Made by a program: the position numbers and the translations under genes. The notes below the pieces were generated by a model. That model did no database searches, was not told where the DNA came from, and saw nothing but the letters and a program-made list of their open reading frames with translations. From JBIQLO01 sp044464175 (lineage in GTDB: Bacteria; Planctomycetota; Phycisphaerae; Tepidisphaerales; Tepidisphaeraceae): a stretch of 23,406 bases of DNA. Positions 1 to 7,380 of the stretch are shown in pieces; within the stretch, counting starts at the first letter, position 1, and every line of letters begins with the position of its first letter. Location of the stretch: positions 1-23,406 of the forward strand of contig JBIQLO010000041.1 in assembly GCA_044464175.1 (NCBI GenBank). Direction: 5' to 3'.

Positions 1-1
1 C

Positions 2-94
2 CACTGCGCCACCGGCACCGACCACGCCCCCCCCGCCGACCGCCACCCCGACCGCGACCTCGAAGACCCCGAGCGCTGGGACGGCATGGGCTGA
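2..94 (+). CDS. 3' end of an unidentified protein (partial)
   Basis: The reading frame from base 2 is open to a TGA at 92-94 and encodes 30 residues ending in EDPERWDGMG. The upstream part lies outside the window. The short His/Asp/Pro-rich tail is compatible with a real GC-rich gene end, and downstream of the stop the base composition changes sharply to AT-richer DNA. I do not recognise the family and assign no function. It could also be a chance open frame, as GC-rich DNA often lacks stops over 90 bases. Confidence 0.35.
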   Translation, partial: HCATGTDHAPPADRHPDRDLEDPERWDGMG

Positions 95-212
95 TCCCGC
101 CTGCGGGCCACCCCAAACAGGTAGGGTGGGCCTTGGTCCATTCTACTCGTTACGATGATTGTTCCGACAGACGACACTGAAAAGTGCCATAGAACTCGTA
201 ACCTCTGGACCA

Positions 213-1028
213 TCAACGCTTATGTGGGACACTTAAGGGCAGAGCACCCGGAATATAAGGAGTTATCCCTTCTACAAAAGCAGGGAATGAACGATCAAGA
301 ATATGTTCAAGCGGCTTTTTGCCATATCCGAATGCCCATAGGAATAGCTCTGCTCCTAATGCTGACGGCTGACAAAGTATTCCGCCGCTGATCGCGTCAG
401 GACATTCCTTTTTGATTAAATCTTTGTCTCCGGACCGCCAACTATCAATAAGATTTTCCGAGGACAAGCCGTAAAAAATGTACGTGACAACAGTTGTGAC
501 CTCGACAGTTTCCGATTGATCAAAGTCCATCGCGTGCATAAAAGCGGTAAGGGGGAGGAAGAACCGCATCTTCGGTCGTTCATTCACTCCCAAAAGGAGT
601 CCAGTTCCTGCAAATAAATGGCGAAGAGTGACATAAATAAGATAGTGCGCACGGATCTGGTATGTGGACAAGCTATCAATAGTTTTTGCAATTCGTGCTC
701 CCCGATCATCTCTGGAGGATCCAGTGCGAGATGATGCTAGAACGCCCCCAAAATATTCGGCGGCAATCTCGTCGTCATAAAACGATCCCTCATTAAGAAC
801 TGCCTTTAATACTCTGGGCGGAACTGCGCCTGGATTGTTAATGCGATTGCCAAGCTTCTTTTCAGCAATGGAGAAAATTCGACCGATATTTTCTATACGC
901 CGCTTTGTAAATTCCTTAAGCTCATTCCCGAGGTATTCGGCAGTAGGGCCAAGGATTTTCTGAAGTGCATCTCTAGTGAGATAGCTCGCTAACGCGCCAG
1001 CTCCGATTAATGAAGTGACTTCATTCAT
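213..1028 (-). CDS. DUF4393/Abi-alpha-like protein, putative defence-associated
   Basis: A 271-aa protein whose segments (LGPTAEYLGNELKEF, GGVLASSRTGSSRDDRGA, LSTYQIRAHYLIY, LGAELFLWAFGYG) resemble, from memory, the DUF4393 family, some members of which are called Abi-alpha. No enzymatic motif is visible. The N-terminus has one hydrophobic stretch (LIGAGALASYL) that could contact a membrane. I chose the ATG at 1028 because family members begin close to this conserved segment. The same frame is open to an ATG at 1085, which would overlap the lipoprotein gene by 17 bp. The gene is clearly AT-richer than everything to its right, and its codon use differs from its neighbours, suggesting horizontal acquisition. 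Family assignment is moderate; a phage-defence role is inference from the family name only. Confidence 0.7.
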   Translation of the reverse strand: MNEVTSLIGAGALASYLTRDALQKILGPTAEYLGNELKEFTKRRIENIGRIFSIAEKKLGNRINNPGAVPPRVLKAVLNEGSFYDDEIAAEYFGGVLASSRTGSSRDDRGARIAKTIDSLSTYQIRAHYLIYVTLRHLFAGTGLLLGVNERPKMRFFLPLTAFMHAMDFDQSETVEVTTVVTYIFYGLSSENLIDSWRSGDKDLIKKECPDAISGGILCQPSALGAELFLWAFGYGKKPLEHILDRSFPAFVEGITPYIPGALPLSVPHKR

Positions 1029-1068
1029 GACTAAGCTCACGTCTTCAAGGTAGCATGTAAAATCTCCC

Positions 1069-1995
1069 CTACGGGCAATCTTCATCCACCTGAATCACTT
1101 TGGACACTCCCGGTTCCACCGGAAACCGGATCGATCCCGGCCGCGGCGCCCCCTTGTAGCTCAGGCGCACATCCTTGAGCTGAAACGTCATCGTCGAGCC
1201 GGAATCGGGGAAAAAGAGGCGGTAATTCGTCGCCACCGTCGGCCACTGGGCGCGCGGCGCCTCCGCCACCTCCACCGGCTCGAATTTGCTCAGATAGGCC
1301 CGCAGCACCACCCGCCCGTTCGGGTCGAACAGCAGCACCAGTTGCGGGTGCAGCGTCTTGCGGTCGTACCACACTTCCTTCTGGGCGATCCAGCGGTCCG
1401 GCTCGTGGACCGTCCAGAGAAACATATAGGCGTCGGCGTCCGGGTTGAACCGCATCACCGGGGCCGGCTGATGGTTGAAATCCGGATCGATCTCCCCCAC
1501 CCCCAGCACGTCAATCATCAAATCCGGCCGCACCGGCACCGTCCGGACGCACGGCTTGCCCACGTTGCGATACCACCCCCACCACATCGTGTCCAGCTGC
1601 TCGGGAATCTCCAGCCAGTAGCGCTCGGCCGTGCTGCCGATCTCAAAAATCTTCACAAACGGCTTGGTCCCGGTCAGTTTCAGCTCGCGCGGCTTGCGGA
1701 AAACGAGCGAGCCGTCCCCATTGACGAAATGCGACTCCCCCTTCTCATCAAACAGCCGCGCCTCAAACGACTGCCGCGCCCACAGCGAAACGATCGGCCG
1801 GTTGTTCCGGTTAATCCGCTCCACCACCTGTGCCATCGTCTCAGTCGGCCCATAATACGGCCGCGGCCCCTCCGCCCGCTTCTGCGTGGCGCAGCCGGCG
1901 ACAAAAATGATGGAAAATGAAAAAAGGAAAAGGGAAAAGGGAAAACAGCCTCTTCCCTTTTTCCATTTTCCCTTTTCTATTTTCCATTGAGCCAT
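1069..1995 (-). CDS. Predicted lipoprotein with repeat-derived signal peptide
   Basis: A 308-aa predicted lipoprotein. The N-terminus has a basic segment (KIEKGKWKKGRG), a hydrophobic core (FPFSLFLFSFSIIF) and a lipobox VAGC with the acceptor cysteine near residue 35. The mature part is rich in predicted beta strands and has no catalytic motif I recognise. It could have a LolA/LolB-like lipid-binding fold, but this is a guess. The ATG at 1995 is preferred: AGGAG lies 5 bases upstream, and the ATG overlaps the TGA of the preceding gene, implying translational coupling. A GTG three bases earlier is too close to the AGGAG. Nearly all of the signal peptide before the lipobox is encoded by heptad hairpin element A. 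The stop overlaps the longest version of the neighbouring DUF4393-like frame. Confidence 0.85.
   Translation of the reverse strand: MAQWKIEKGKWKKGRGCFPFSLFLFSFSIIFVAGCATQKRAEGPRPYYGPTETMAQVVERINRNNRPIVSLWARQSFEARLFDEKGESHFVNGDGSLVFRKPRELKLTGTKPFVKIFEIGSTAERYWLEIPEQLDTMWWGWYRNVGKPCVRTVPVRPDLMIDVLGVGEIDPDFNHQPAPVMRFNPDADAYMFLWTVHEPDRWIAQKEVWYDRKTLHPQLVLLFDPNGRVVLRAYLSKFEPVEVAEAPRAQWPTVATNYRLFFPDSGSTMTFQLKDVRLSYKGAPRPGSIRFPVEPGVSKVIQVDEDCP
1912..1985. repeat. Heptad inverted-repeat element A (GGAAAAN units)
   Basis: The left arm 1912-1946 reads as five 7-bp units of GGAAAAN type (for example GGAAAAT, GGAAAAG). Bases 1947-1950 form a 4-base loop. The right arm 1951-1985 is, on the other strand, again five units of GGAAAAN type. 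The result is a symmetric 35-4-35 hairpin with one purine-rich and one pyrimidine-rich arm. It lies at the boundary of the 169-aa gene and the lipoprotein gene, inside the coding region of the latter. No clear target-site duplication is visible. Confidence 0.85.
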
Positions 1996-2504
1996 CACAA
2001 CTCCTCATTCAGGATCTCCCCCAACTGCCGGCTGACCTCCTGCATCTGCGGCTCATCCAGTTTGGGATCGACCAGGTCCAGCAGTTCCTGCCGCCCCTTG
2101 AAGCGGACCGCCCAGATGTCCCGCCCCCCCTCCACGCGCGACGATTCATACACCAGCAGCCGCTTGCGAATCAGGATCAGCCCCAGCACAAAGCGGAAAT
2201 TCAGCTTCAGCGGCTCTTGCGTCTCCGCCAGCCGCTCAAACAGGTTGCACAGCACTTCATCATCGACAAAGACCTTTTTCTTCTGCTGCGGATGGGGCAT
2301 CGTCGTCTGCCAGTATCCCAGCAGATCCTCCCGCGGAACCTGTTCCCAGCACTCCATCGCCACGTCCAGCCGCTCCATCCCCTCCGGCATCTCGCGCAGA
2401 GCGGCCATGTACTTCTCCCCCGGCACGATCTCGCGCCCGCTCACGGCGCACCGCCCCCCCGGGCGGGCCACCTCATATCCCTGTTGTTTCGCCGGTAAGG
2501 GCAT
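1995..2504 (-). CDS. Conserved 169-aa protein of unknown function
   Basis: A 169-aa soluble protein. It opens with a short segment containing CAVSGREIVPGEKY, followed by an acidic/aromatic stretch (LDVAMECWEQ) and QKKKVFVDDEVLCNLFERL. The C-terminal half is helical (LKLNFRFVLGLILIRKRLL). I recall proteins of this layout as conserved hypotheticals in planctomycetes, with no known function. The frame is open upstream to 2582, but that extension is translated from hairpin element B. The ATG at 2504, with GGAG about 6 bases upstream, is therefore chosen. The gene sits in an operon with the small zinc-ribbon-like gene upstream and the lipoprotein gene downstream, whose start overlaps this stop by one base. 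Confidence 0.8.
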   Translation of the reverse strand: MPLPAKQQGYEVARPGGRCAVSGREIVPGEKYMAALREMPEGMERLDVAMECWEQVPREDLLGYWQTTMPHPQQKKKVFVDDEVLCNLFERLAETQEPLKLNFRFVLGLILIRKRLLVYESSRVEGGRDIWAVRFKGRQELLDLVDPKLDEPQMQEVSRQLGEILNEEL

Positions 2505-2513
2505 GGAATCTCC

Positions 2514-2590
2514 GTTGGCCGTGGTCCGTGGTCCATGGTCCATGCCGGAACCACCGGAATTCGGACCACGGACAACGAACAACGGACCAC
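2514..2590. repeat. Heptad inverted-repeat element B (GTGGTCC units)
   Basis: Eleven consecutive 7-base units can be read in one register from 2514 to 2590. The left units are GTGGTCC-like (2514-2548), the centre holds CCGG-aacca-CCGG, and the right units are GGACCAC-like (2563-2590). The arms pair over about four heptads with a few mismatches. The element fills the gap between the stop of the 80-aa gene (2595) and the ATG of the 169-aa gene (2504), leaving only 4 and 9 bases. A solo array of the same unit occurs at 23252-23272. Confidence 0.85.
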
Positions 2591-2594
2591 GATT

Positions 2595-2837
2595 CTAACG
2601 GGCGATGAAGAACCGGCAATCGGTTCCCCCCGAACCGACGGAAAATTGGACCGCCCGCCCGCAGCGGGGGCAGCGCCCGCGATAGTGCGTGCCGTCGGCC
2701 GTCTTATAGATGCGCTGATAGATGTTGCAGCAGGCGAACAGCACGCTCAGGAAGGGGCGGGCCTGTGCCGCTTCGGCCGGCGGCCCCGCCGGCGTGCCGG
2801 AGAGCTCAAGCTTGTAGTCGCGCGGATCCAAAGGCAT
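2595..2837 (-). CDS. Small zinc-ribbon-like protein
   Basis: An 80-aa protein with a CC pair followed by a tyrosine-rich segment (NIYQRIYKTADG) and a CPRC knuckle, ending in TDCRFFIAR. The cysteines (CC...CPRC) suggest a small zinc- or metal-binding fold, but the four ligands are not evenly spaced, so this is uncertain. I recall similar short proteins in planctomycetes with the same GRCPRCG and final RFF segment. The gene lies 34 bp after the cyclodeaminase-like gene and is probably co-transcribed with it. No strong ribosome site is visible before the ATG. Function unknown. Confidence 0.75.
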   Translation of the reverse strand: MPLDPRDYKLELSGTPAGPPAEAAQARPFLSVLFACCNIYQRIYKTADGTHYRGRCPRCGRAVQFSVGSGGTDCRFFIAR

Positions 2838-2871
2838 GTGGGTCGCGGGAACGCCGCCCCGCCCTCCCGAT

Positions 2872-3489
2872 TCACCCCGCCCTCGCCCAGATGCGCGGGC
2901 TCAGGCGCTGAATGAGCATGGCCGCCCGCGAGAGAATCTGGTTGTTGGCATCCTCCAGCGAAGCGCGGTCCCCCTGGTCCTTCAGACTCGAGAGATTGGC
3001 CCGCACGTTGTACTGGGCACACCGCGTCACCGCCATCGCCAGGTCCGCGCAGACCGCCAGGTCGCTCAACAGGTTCGGATTGACGAAATTCACCATCCGG
3101 TCGCACAGTTCCAGCATCGCCGCGCTGATCGCCCCCATCGTCTGGGGCACCCGGATCGACGCCAGCAGCGCTGCGTCGAATTTATCTTTCCGCTCGGGAT
3201 GATCCGCCGGCAGCTTCTGCAGCGCCGACAGCGCCTCATAGGCCGCCTGGTCCTCTTCCATCAGCTCCAGGAGCATATGACGGGCCCGGGTGAACTCCTC
3301 CAGCGCCGGGCGCAACTCATCCTGATACGCCTCGAGCGACTTCTTGCCCAGGCTGTATTGGATCACCATCTCCCCTGCCGAGGCGGCCAGCGCCCCGACC
3401 AGTGCGGCAACGCTCCCGCCCCCGGGTGTGGGCGTCTTGGCGGCCGCGGCTTCAAGAAATTCATCAATACGGCTTTTTTGGTCGTGCAT
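2872..3489 (-). CDS. FTCD_C cyclodeaminase/cyclohydrolase-family protein
   Basis: A 205-aa, all-helical protein matching the formiminotetrahydrofolate cyclodeaminase/methenyl-THF cyclohydrolase family (FTCD C-terminal domain, FchA-like). Diagnostic are the N-terminal PTPGGGSVAALVGALAAS segment and the helices after it, including KLPADHPER and LSDLAVCADLAM. The family interconverts 5-formimino-, 5,10-methenyl- and 10-formyl-tetrahydrofolate in the cytoplasm. The ATG at 3489 gives the usual length. The frame is open 12 codons further upstream, but that extension lacks conserved residues. It is the first gene of a minus-strand operon. No histidine-degradation or glycine-fermentation genes are nearby, so cyclodeaminase and cyclohydrolase cannot be told apart. 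Confidence 0.88.
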   Translation of the reverse strand: MHDQKSRIDEFLEAAAAKTPTPGGGSVAALVGALAASAGEMVIQYSLGKKSLEAYQDELRPALEEFTRARHMLLELMEEDQAAYEALSALQKLPADHPERKDKFDAALLASIRVPQTMGAISAAMLELCDRMVNFVNPNLLSDLAVCADLAMAVTRCAQYNVRANLSSLKDQGDRASLEDANNQILSRAAMLIQRLSPRIWARAG

Positions 3490-3533
3490 TACGGCATGCC
3501 ACCCTTCTAAGACAGGCAACAACAACTGAATAT

Positions 3534-3551
3534 ATATCGGCCCGCCGATAT
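3534..3551. promoter_or_regulatory. Perfect 7-bp inverted repeat upstream of cyclodeaminase gene
   Basis: ATATCGG and CCGATAT are separated by CCCG, about 45 bp upstream of the cyclodeaminase start. It lies in an AT-rich patch (3521-3590) unlike the surrounding coding DNA, where that operon's promoter is expected. It could be an operator for a dimeric regulator or a leader hairpin. No clear -35/-10 pair could be fixed. Confidence 0.35.
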
Positions 3552-3600
3552 GTTCTACTCCATTTGTTCTTAGAATATTTATTTAAGCCGGAACCCCTTG

Positions 3601-3615
3601 CCCCCTTCAGGGGGG
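3601..3615 (-). terminator. GC hairpin after the RDD gene, possible terminator
   Basis: CCCCC-TTCA-GGGGG begins about 40 bases beyond the RDD gene stop. No T tract follows on the minus strand, so intrinsic termination is uncertain. Confidence 0.3.
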
Positions 3616-3657
3616 ATTGCCAACCCTGCCAAGCCCTCAACAAACCGCTAACACGAA

Positions 3658-5310
3658 TCACCCCGCCGCCGGCTCGTTTTTATCGGTCTTTTCCTCTTCC
3701 GCTGCCTCCGGAGCGGGCGCCTCCGGAATCGGCGCATTGGTCACGACCACCGTGGCGGCCGCCACGTCCCCGATCCGCTGGCGCAGCGGCGTATAAAAGA
3801 TCAGCGCCAGCGGCAGCCACGCCAGCCAGATGTCGATCATCCGCAGGACATTCCGCATCAGCAGCGCCGACCAGTCCGGCCGCCGCCCCTCCGCCGTCAC
3901 AATCCGCAGGCCCAGCAGCATTTTGCCGATCGTCCGCCCCGCAATCAGTTCGATCAGCGTGGTATACCCCAGATAGACAAAAAACCCGCCCAGCAGAATC
4001 CACTTCACGATCGGGTCCAGATTGGCGGCCGAAAAGCTGGTCTGCCCCTCCAGCTGAGCCGCGGCGATGATGATGCTGGCAACGACCGGCAGCCCGTCGA
4101 TCAGACCCGCGGCAAACCGGCTGCTCAAGGGCGCCAGCGGCAGGCGGTCCGGCGGCAGGGGCGTCGGCGGCAGCCGGCGGCGGTAAAAGGTGCCGATCAC
4201 AGCGATGATCAGCGCCGCCATCAGGATCGCTTCCAGATAAAACTCAATCTGCCCGTACCGGTCCACCCTCGGACCCAGTTTCGTCGGCTCCCCCACCGGT
4301 TTGCCATCCAGGCCGAACTGCTGCACCTGCAACGCCGGCGGCTCCCCCCGCAGGCTGATCAGGCGCAGCCGCTCGGCCGCCAGCGCGATCGTCCGGGGCC
4401 CCGTCATTTTGGCCGCCTGCTCTCCCTGCAGGGAAAATGGCGCCTCCCACAAGTCTCCCTTCTGCTTGAACACCACCCCCGCCCCGGCCTTGGGCGCGGC
4501 CCAGAGCAGGATCGAGCCGGGACGCTCCGGATCCCCCAGCACCTTGAACTGCTCCACGGCAAAATCGGGTTGAATTGGCCGAAGGGCCGACCAGCCGCCG
4601 CCCGCCCGGGTCGTCGGCTGGGTCGAGCCGGGAGGCGAGTATTCGGCCACGGCGATCCCCTGCCCCCCCTTCACCGCCAGCACCGGGTGATGGTCCACCA
4701 CCGCCAGCGAAATCGCTTCCTCGTCGGCCGAATGCAGCGATTCAGGCGGCGGCCCGTGCTCCACCCATTCCCAGCGATTAAAGCTCAAGGACAGCAGCAC
4801 CAACTGCCCGCTCGGGGCCGTGGCAGGATGAGTCGTCGCGGCCGGGACGGTGGCCGGAGCGCTGGCCGCAGCGGCGGGCTTGAGGCGGGCCACCGCCCAG
4901 AGCGTACGCGAATCGGCGGCAAACGTGAGAATCCGTCCCGGCATCGGCAGCGGCTGGCCCAGGGCGCTGGTCAACATCCCATTGGAAGGCCAATACAGCA
5001 CCCACTCCCCGCTCTCGAACAGCACCGCCAGGTCCGTCCCCCGGTTGGTCAGCGCCCTCACCCGCCCATCGACCACGCCCAGAGTCCCCCACGCCTTGCC
5101 GATCGAGCGGCCCATCAGCCGTGTGAGAAATCCCGGCGGCGTGCGCGTTGAGTCGCGCATCACCTGCCCCACCCAGAGATGGTCCCCGGTGCCGTGAGCG
5201 ATCAATTCGGGCGCGGGCGCGGGCGCCGCCACGGCCAGCGCGCCCGGCAAAACCGGCAACAGACAAACAATCAGGATTCGAAGGGAAAACAGGAAACTCG
5301 ACCGCGCCAT
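3658..5310 (-). CDS. RDD-family membrane protein with large extracytoplasmic domain
   Basis: A 550-aa protein. Residues 1-30 form a signal peptide or anchor (MARSSFLFSLRILIVCLLPV). About 350 residues of beta-rich, Trp/Gly-containing sequence follow, with an Ala/Thr/Pro linker, possibly a propeller-like fold outside the membrane. The C-terminal part contains a membrane segment (EAILMAALIIAVIGTFY) and an RDD domain: SRFAAGLIDGLPVV, then GRTIGKMLLGLRIVTAEG, then LLMRNVLRMIDIW. The RDD name comes from conserved Arg/Asp residues. The RDD domain here is split over three or four membrane helices. The tail is acidic and Ala/Pro-rich. I chose the ATG at 5310 because upstream in-frame Met codons give no signal sequence. 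RDD proteins are membrane proteins of mostly unclear role, sometimes implicated in transport. Confidence 0.82.
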   Translation of the reverse strand: MARSSFLFSLRILIVCLLPVLPGALAVAAPAPAPELIAHGTGDHLWVGQVMRDSTRTPPGFLTRLMGRSIGKAWGTLGVVDGRVRALTNRGTDLAVLFESGEWVLYWPSNGMLTSALGQPLPMPGRILTFAADSRTLWAVARLKPAAAASAPATVPAATTHPATAPSGQLVLLSLSFNRWEWVEHGPPPESLHSADEEAISLAVVDHHPVLAVKGGQGIAVAEYSPPGSTQPTTRAGGGWSALRPIQPDFAVEQFKVLGDPERPGSILLWAAPKAGAGVVFKQKGDLWEAPFSLQGEQAAKMTGPRTIALAAERLRLISLRGEPPALQVQQFGLDGKPVGEPTKLGPRVDRYGQIEFYLEAILMAALIIAVIGTFYRRRLPPTPLPPDRLPLAPLSSRFAAGLIDGLPVVASIIIAAAQLEGQTSFSAANLDPIVKWILLGGFFVYLGYTTLIELIAGRTIGKMLLGLRIVTAEGRRPDWSALLMRNVLRMIDIWLAWLPLALIFYTPLRQRIGDVAAATVVVTNAPIPEAPAPEAAEEEKTDKNEPAAG

Positions 5311-5340
5311 AATTGCCTGCCGCCTGCGGAGGGTCAGTAT

Positions 5341-5358
5341 GGCACGCTCCGGCGTGCC
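5341..5358. terminator. Hairpin GGCACGC-TCCG-GCGTGCC
   Basis: A perfect 7-bp stem with a TCCG loop lies 62 bases past the stop of the 157-aa gene and just upstream of the RDD gene. No T-run follows. It may terminate or attenuate transcription, or be a dispersed palindromic repeat. Confidence 0.4.
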
Positions 5359-5419
5359 CAGGAAGAAGGAATTCATGCCGCCGCAGCGCCCCGAAGATCC
5401 CGCGCGGCCGCGCTCTGGG

Positions 5420-5893
5420 TCATTCATCGTCATCATCGGCCACCGGGACGGCCACCCGGGCTGCCCGCCGGGGCGGGGTGCGCCGCGGCCCCTGGGCGCG
5501 GATGATCGACTGCCAGAACTCCTGCGGGGTCAGGTCGGTTCCGGCCAACTGATTGAATTCCTTCAGGGCATCGTCAAATTCATCGCTGTAGGGAAGCACC
5601 TTGCCCCCCTTGGCGTGCCGGGGCAGCAGCTGCTTGAGCTGCTTGAGCTGCTCATCGTTCAGGCGGCTGGGCGGCACCTCGCCGGGAGCGTTGCGGCTGC
5701 TGCGCACATATTTCAGGATCGCCCCGTACAACTGGTCGCGTTCGGCGTTCTTGAAGGTTCGATCCTGGAATCCCTGCCACAGTTCCTCGAATTTGTCGGT
5801 ATACGGCAGTTCATCCCGCGCCACGCCGGCCGCATCGTACAATTCCTGCAGGTGCTCCTGGTCAATGGCGTTTAATTTCAGGGGAATTCGCAT
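5420..5893 (-). CDS. Conserved 157-aa protein with internal duplication
   Basis: A 157-aa soluble, charged, helical protein. It contains two related halves: LPYTDKFEELWQGFQDRT at about residues 30-48, and LPYSDEFDDALKEFNQLAG about 70 residues later, followed by LTPQEFWQSI. Between them is a conserved-looking stretch, PSRLNDEQLKQLKQLLP. The tail is Arg/Pro-rich and ends in DDDDE. The ATG at 5893 is supported by AGGAG about 8 bases upstream; an upstream ATG at 5923 lacks this. I recall similar LPYS...EFW proteins as planctomycete hypotheticals. Function unknown. It is transcribed toward the RDD gene with a 109-bp gap containing a hairpin. Confidence 0.78.
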   Translation of the reverse strand: MRIPLKLNAIDQEHLQELYDAAGVARDELPYTDKFEELWQGFQDRTFKNAERDQLYGAILKYVRSSRNAPGEVPPSRLNDEQLKQLKQLLPRHAKGGKVLPYSDEFDDALKEFNQLAGTDLTPQEFWQSIIRAQGPRRTPPRRAARVAVPVADDDDE

Positions 5894-5947
5894 AAGTTGG
5901 CTCCTTGGACACCGCAAATTCACGGCATCGATTCATCATTGTAAGGG

Positions 5948-5960
5948 CCATCGGCGATGG
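5948..5960. promoter_or_regulatory. Palindrome CCATCG-G-CGATGG between divergent genes
   Basis: A 6-bp perfect dyad with one central base lies in the 213-bp gap between the divergent 157-aa gene and the ABC ATPase gene. A degenerate run of 7-base units may follow at about 5976-6010. It is a candidate operator only. Confidence 0.25.
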
Positions 5961-6106
5961 ACGCCAGCAGCGCGGTCGGCTAGTCTGTAATCGGTCTTCG
6001 CCGATCAGCGATGATCTGCCGTCGGCCCGCCCAATGGCCGCGGCAAACTTTCGCAACGACTGCCGACAGAAATGATCCAGTGGCCATGGGTGAAACAGCA
6101 GGAACC

Positions 6107-7189
6107 ATGACGCAAACGCAGACGCCCGTTTCGACGGCGACCGCCGGCCCGCCGCTGCTGGAGGTGCGCAACCTGCGCACCTGGTTCCCCATTCGCCGGG
6201 GCGTCTTCTCCCGCACGCACGGGTACGTCAAGGCGGTGGACGGCGTCAGCTTCACCCTCCAGGCGGGGCGCACCCTGGGGCTGGTCGGCGAAAGCGGCTG
6301 CGGCAAAACCACCGTGGGCCGCACCATCCTTCGCCTGATCCCCGCCACCAGCGGCTCAGTCCGCTTCCAGGGGCAAGACTTCTTCGCCTACCGCGGACGC
6401 GAACTTCGGCGGGTCCGACGCTCCATGCAGATCGTCTTTCAGGACCCCTTCAGCAGCCTCAACCCGCGCATGACCATCGGCACCATTCTCGGCGAGCCCC
6501 TGGAGGCCCACGGCATCGCCCACGGCCCGGAAAAGCGCCGGCGCGTGGCCGAGCTGCTGGAGCGCGTCGGGCTCGACCCGGCCTACGCCCTGCGCTACCC
6601 CCACGAATTTTCCGGCGGCCAGCGCCAGCGCATCGGCATCGCCCGCGCCCTGGCCCTCTCCCCCAAATTCATCGTCTGCGATGAGCCGGTCTCCGCGCTG
6701 GATGTCTCCATCCAGTCCCAAATCCTCAACCTGCTGGATGACCTGCAGAAGGAACTGGGCATCGCTTACCTCTTCATCGCCCACAATCTGGCCGTCGTGG
6801 AGCATTTTTCTGACGATGTCGCCGTCATGTACCTGGGCCGGATCGTCGAGCAGGCCCCCGCCGCCGACCTCTACGCCAACCCCAAGCACCCCTACACCGT
6901 CGCCCTCCTCTCGGCCGTCCCTGAGCCGGACCCGCGCCCCAAAAAGGATCGCATCGTTCTCCCCGGCGAAGTCCCCTCCCCCGCCAATCCGCCCAGTGGC
7001 TGCCCCTTCCACCCCCGCTGCCCCCTGACCCGCCAACGCGCCGCCGAGGCCTCCGCCGCTGACACCGTTGATATCACCATCGCCGGCCAGCCCACCCGAA
7101 TCCTCCGCCGCTGCCATGAGCAAGCCCCGCCCCTGGAATCCAAGCAGGGCGTCCAAGGCCACGTCGCCGCCTGCTGGGAAACGACGTAG
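6107..7189 (+). CDS. Oligopeptide/dipeptide ABC transporter ATP-binding protein (OppF/DppF type)
   Basis: A 360-aa ATPase of the peptide/nickel importer class. Walker A is GESGCGKT (61-68), the Q-loop lies in [16 protein letters not shown], the signature is SGGQRQR (169-175), Walker B is [12 protein letters not shown] (188-199) and the H-loop is [10 protein letters not shown]. The C-terminal extension has the family's [12 protein letters not shown] segment, a Cys motif that can hold an iron-sulfur cluster in some homologues. The ATG at 6107 with CAGGAA upstream fits better than the ATG at 6086 or the longer frame from 6011. No permease, binding protein or partner ATPase (OppD) is adjacent, so it is either the last piece of a split operon or a shared ATPase. 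The substrate cannot be predicted. Confidence 0.93.
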   Translation: MTQTQTPVSTATAGPPLLEVRNLRTWFPIRRGVFSRTHGYVKAVDGVSFTLQAGRTLGLVGESGCGKTTVGRTILRLIPATSGSVRFQGQDFFAYRGRELRRVRRSMQIVFQDPFSSLNPRMTIGTILGEPLEAHGIAHGPEKRRRVAELLERVGLDPAYALRYPHEFSGGQRQRIGIARALALSPKFIVCDEPVSALDVSIQSQILNLLDDLQKELGIAYLFIAHNLAVVEHFSDDVAVMYLGRIVEQAPAADLYANPKHPYTVALLSAVPEPDPRPKKDRIVLPGEVPSPANPPSGCPFHPRCPLTRQRAAEASAADTVDITIAGQPTRILRRCHEQAPPLESKQGVQGHVAACWETT

Positions 7190-7254
7190 GGCTTCGCTTC
7201 TGTAACTTCACTCTCCTTGCACGGATGGGAACACAATTTTAAGTGAGTTGGTAG

Positions 7255-7313
7255 CACGGGATACCAGCCCGTGGCCTGTGTACGCCCGGGCATCGGCTTG
7301 GCCGCCATTTTTT
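7255..7313 (+). terminator. Palindrome plus possible terminator after the ABC ATPase gene
   Basis: CACGGG and CCCGTG (7255-7273) form a small hairpin. About 15 bases later a weak GC stem around CGGC-TTG-GCCG is followed by ATTTTTT (ending 7313). The second structure is a plausible intrinsic terminator for the plus-strand ATPase gene. The first resembles short dispersed palindromes seen elsewhere in the window. Confidence 0.4.
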
Positions 7314-7380
7314 GCAGGGGCGCACCACAACGATCATCCGTGCCCCATCTGTGGCAATACCCCCCCCCGCCAACAATGCC

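Noticed and set aside
155..391. 78-aa plus-strand open frame
   Set aside because: It overlaps the 3' half of the DUF4393-like gene, which shows family motifs, and has no recognisable features of its own.
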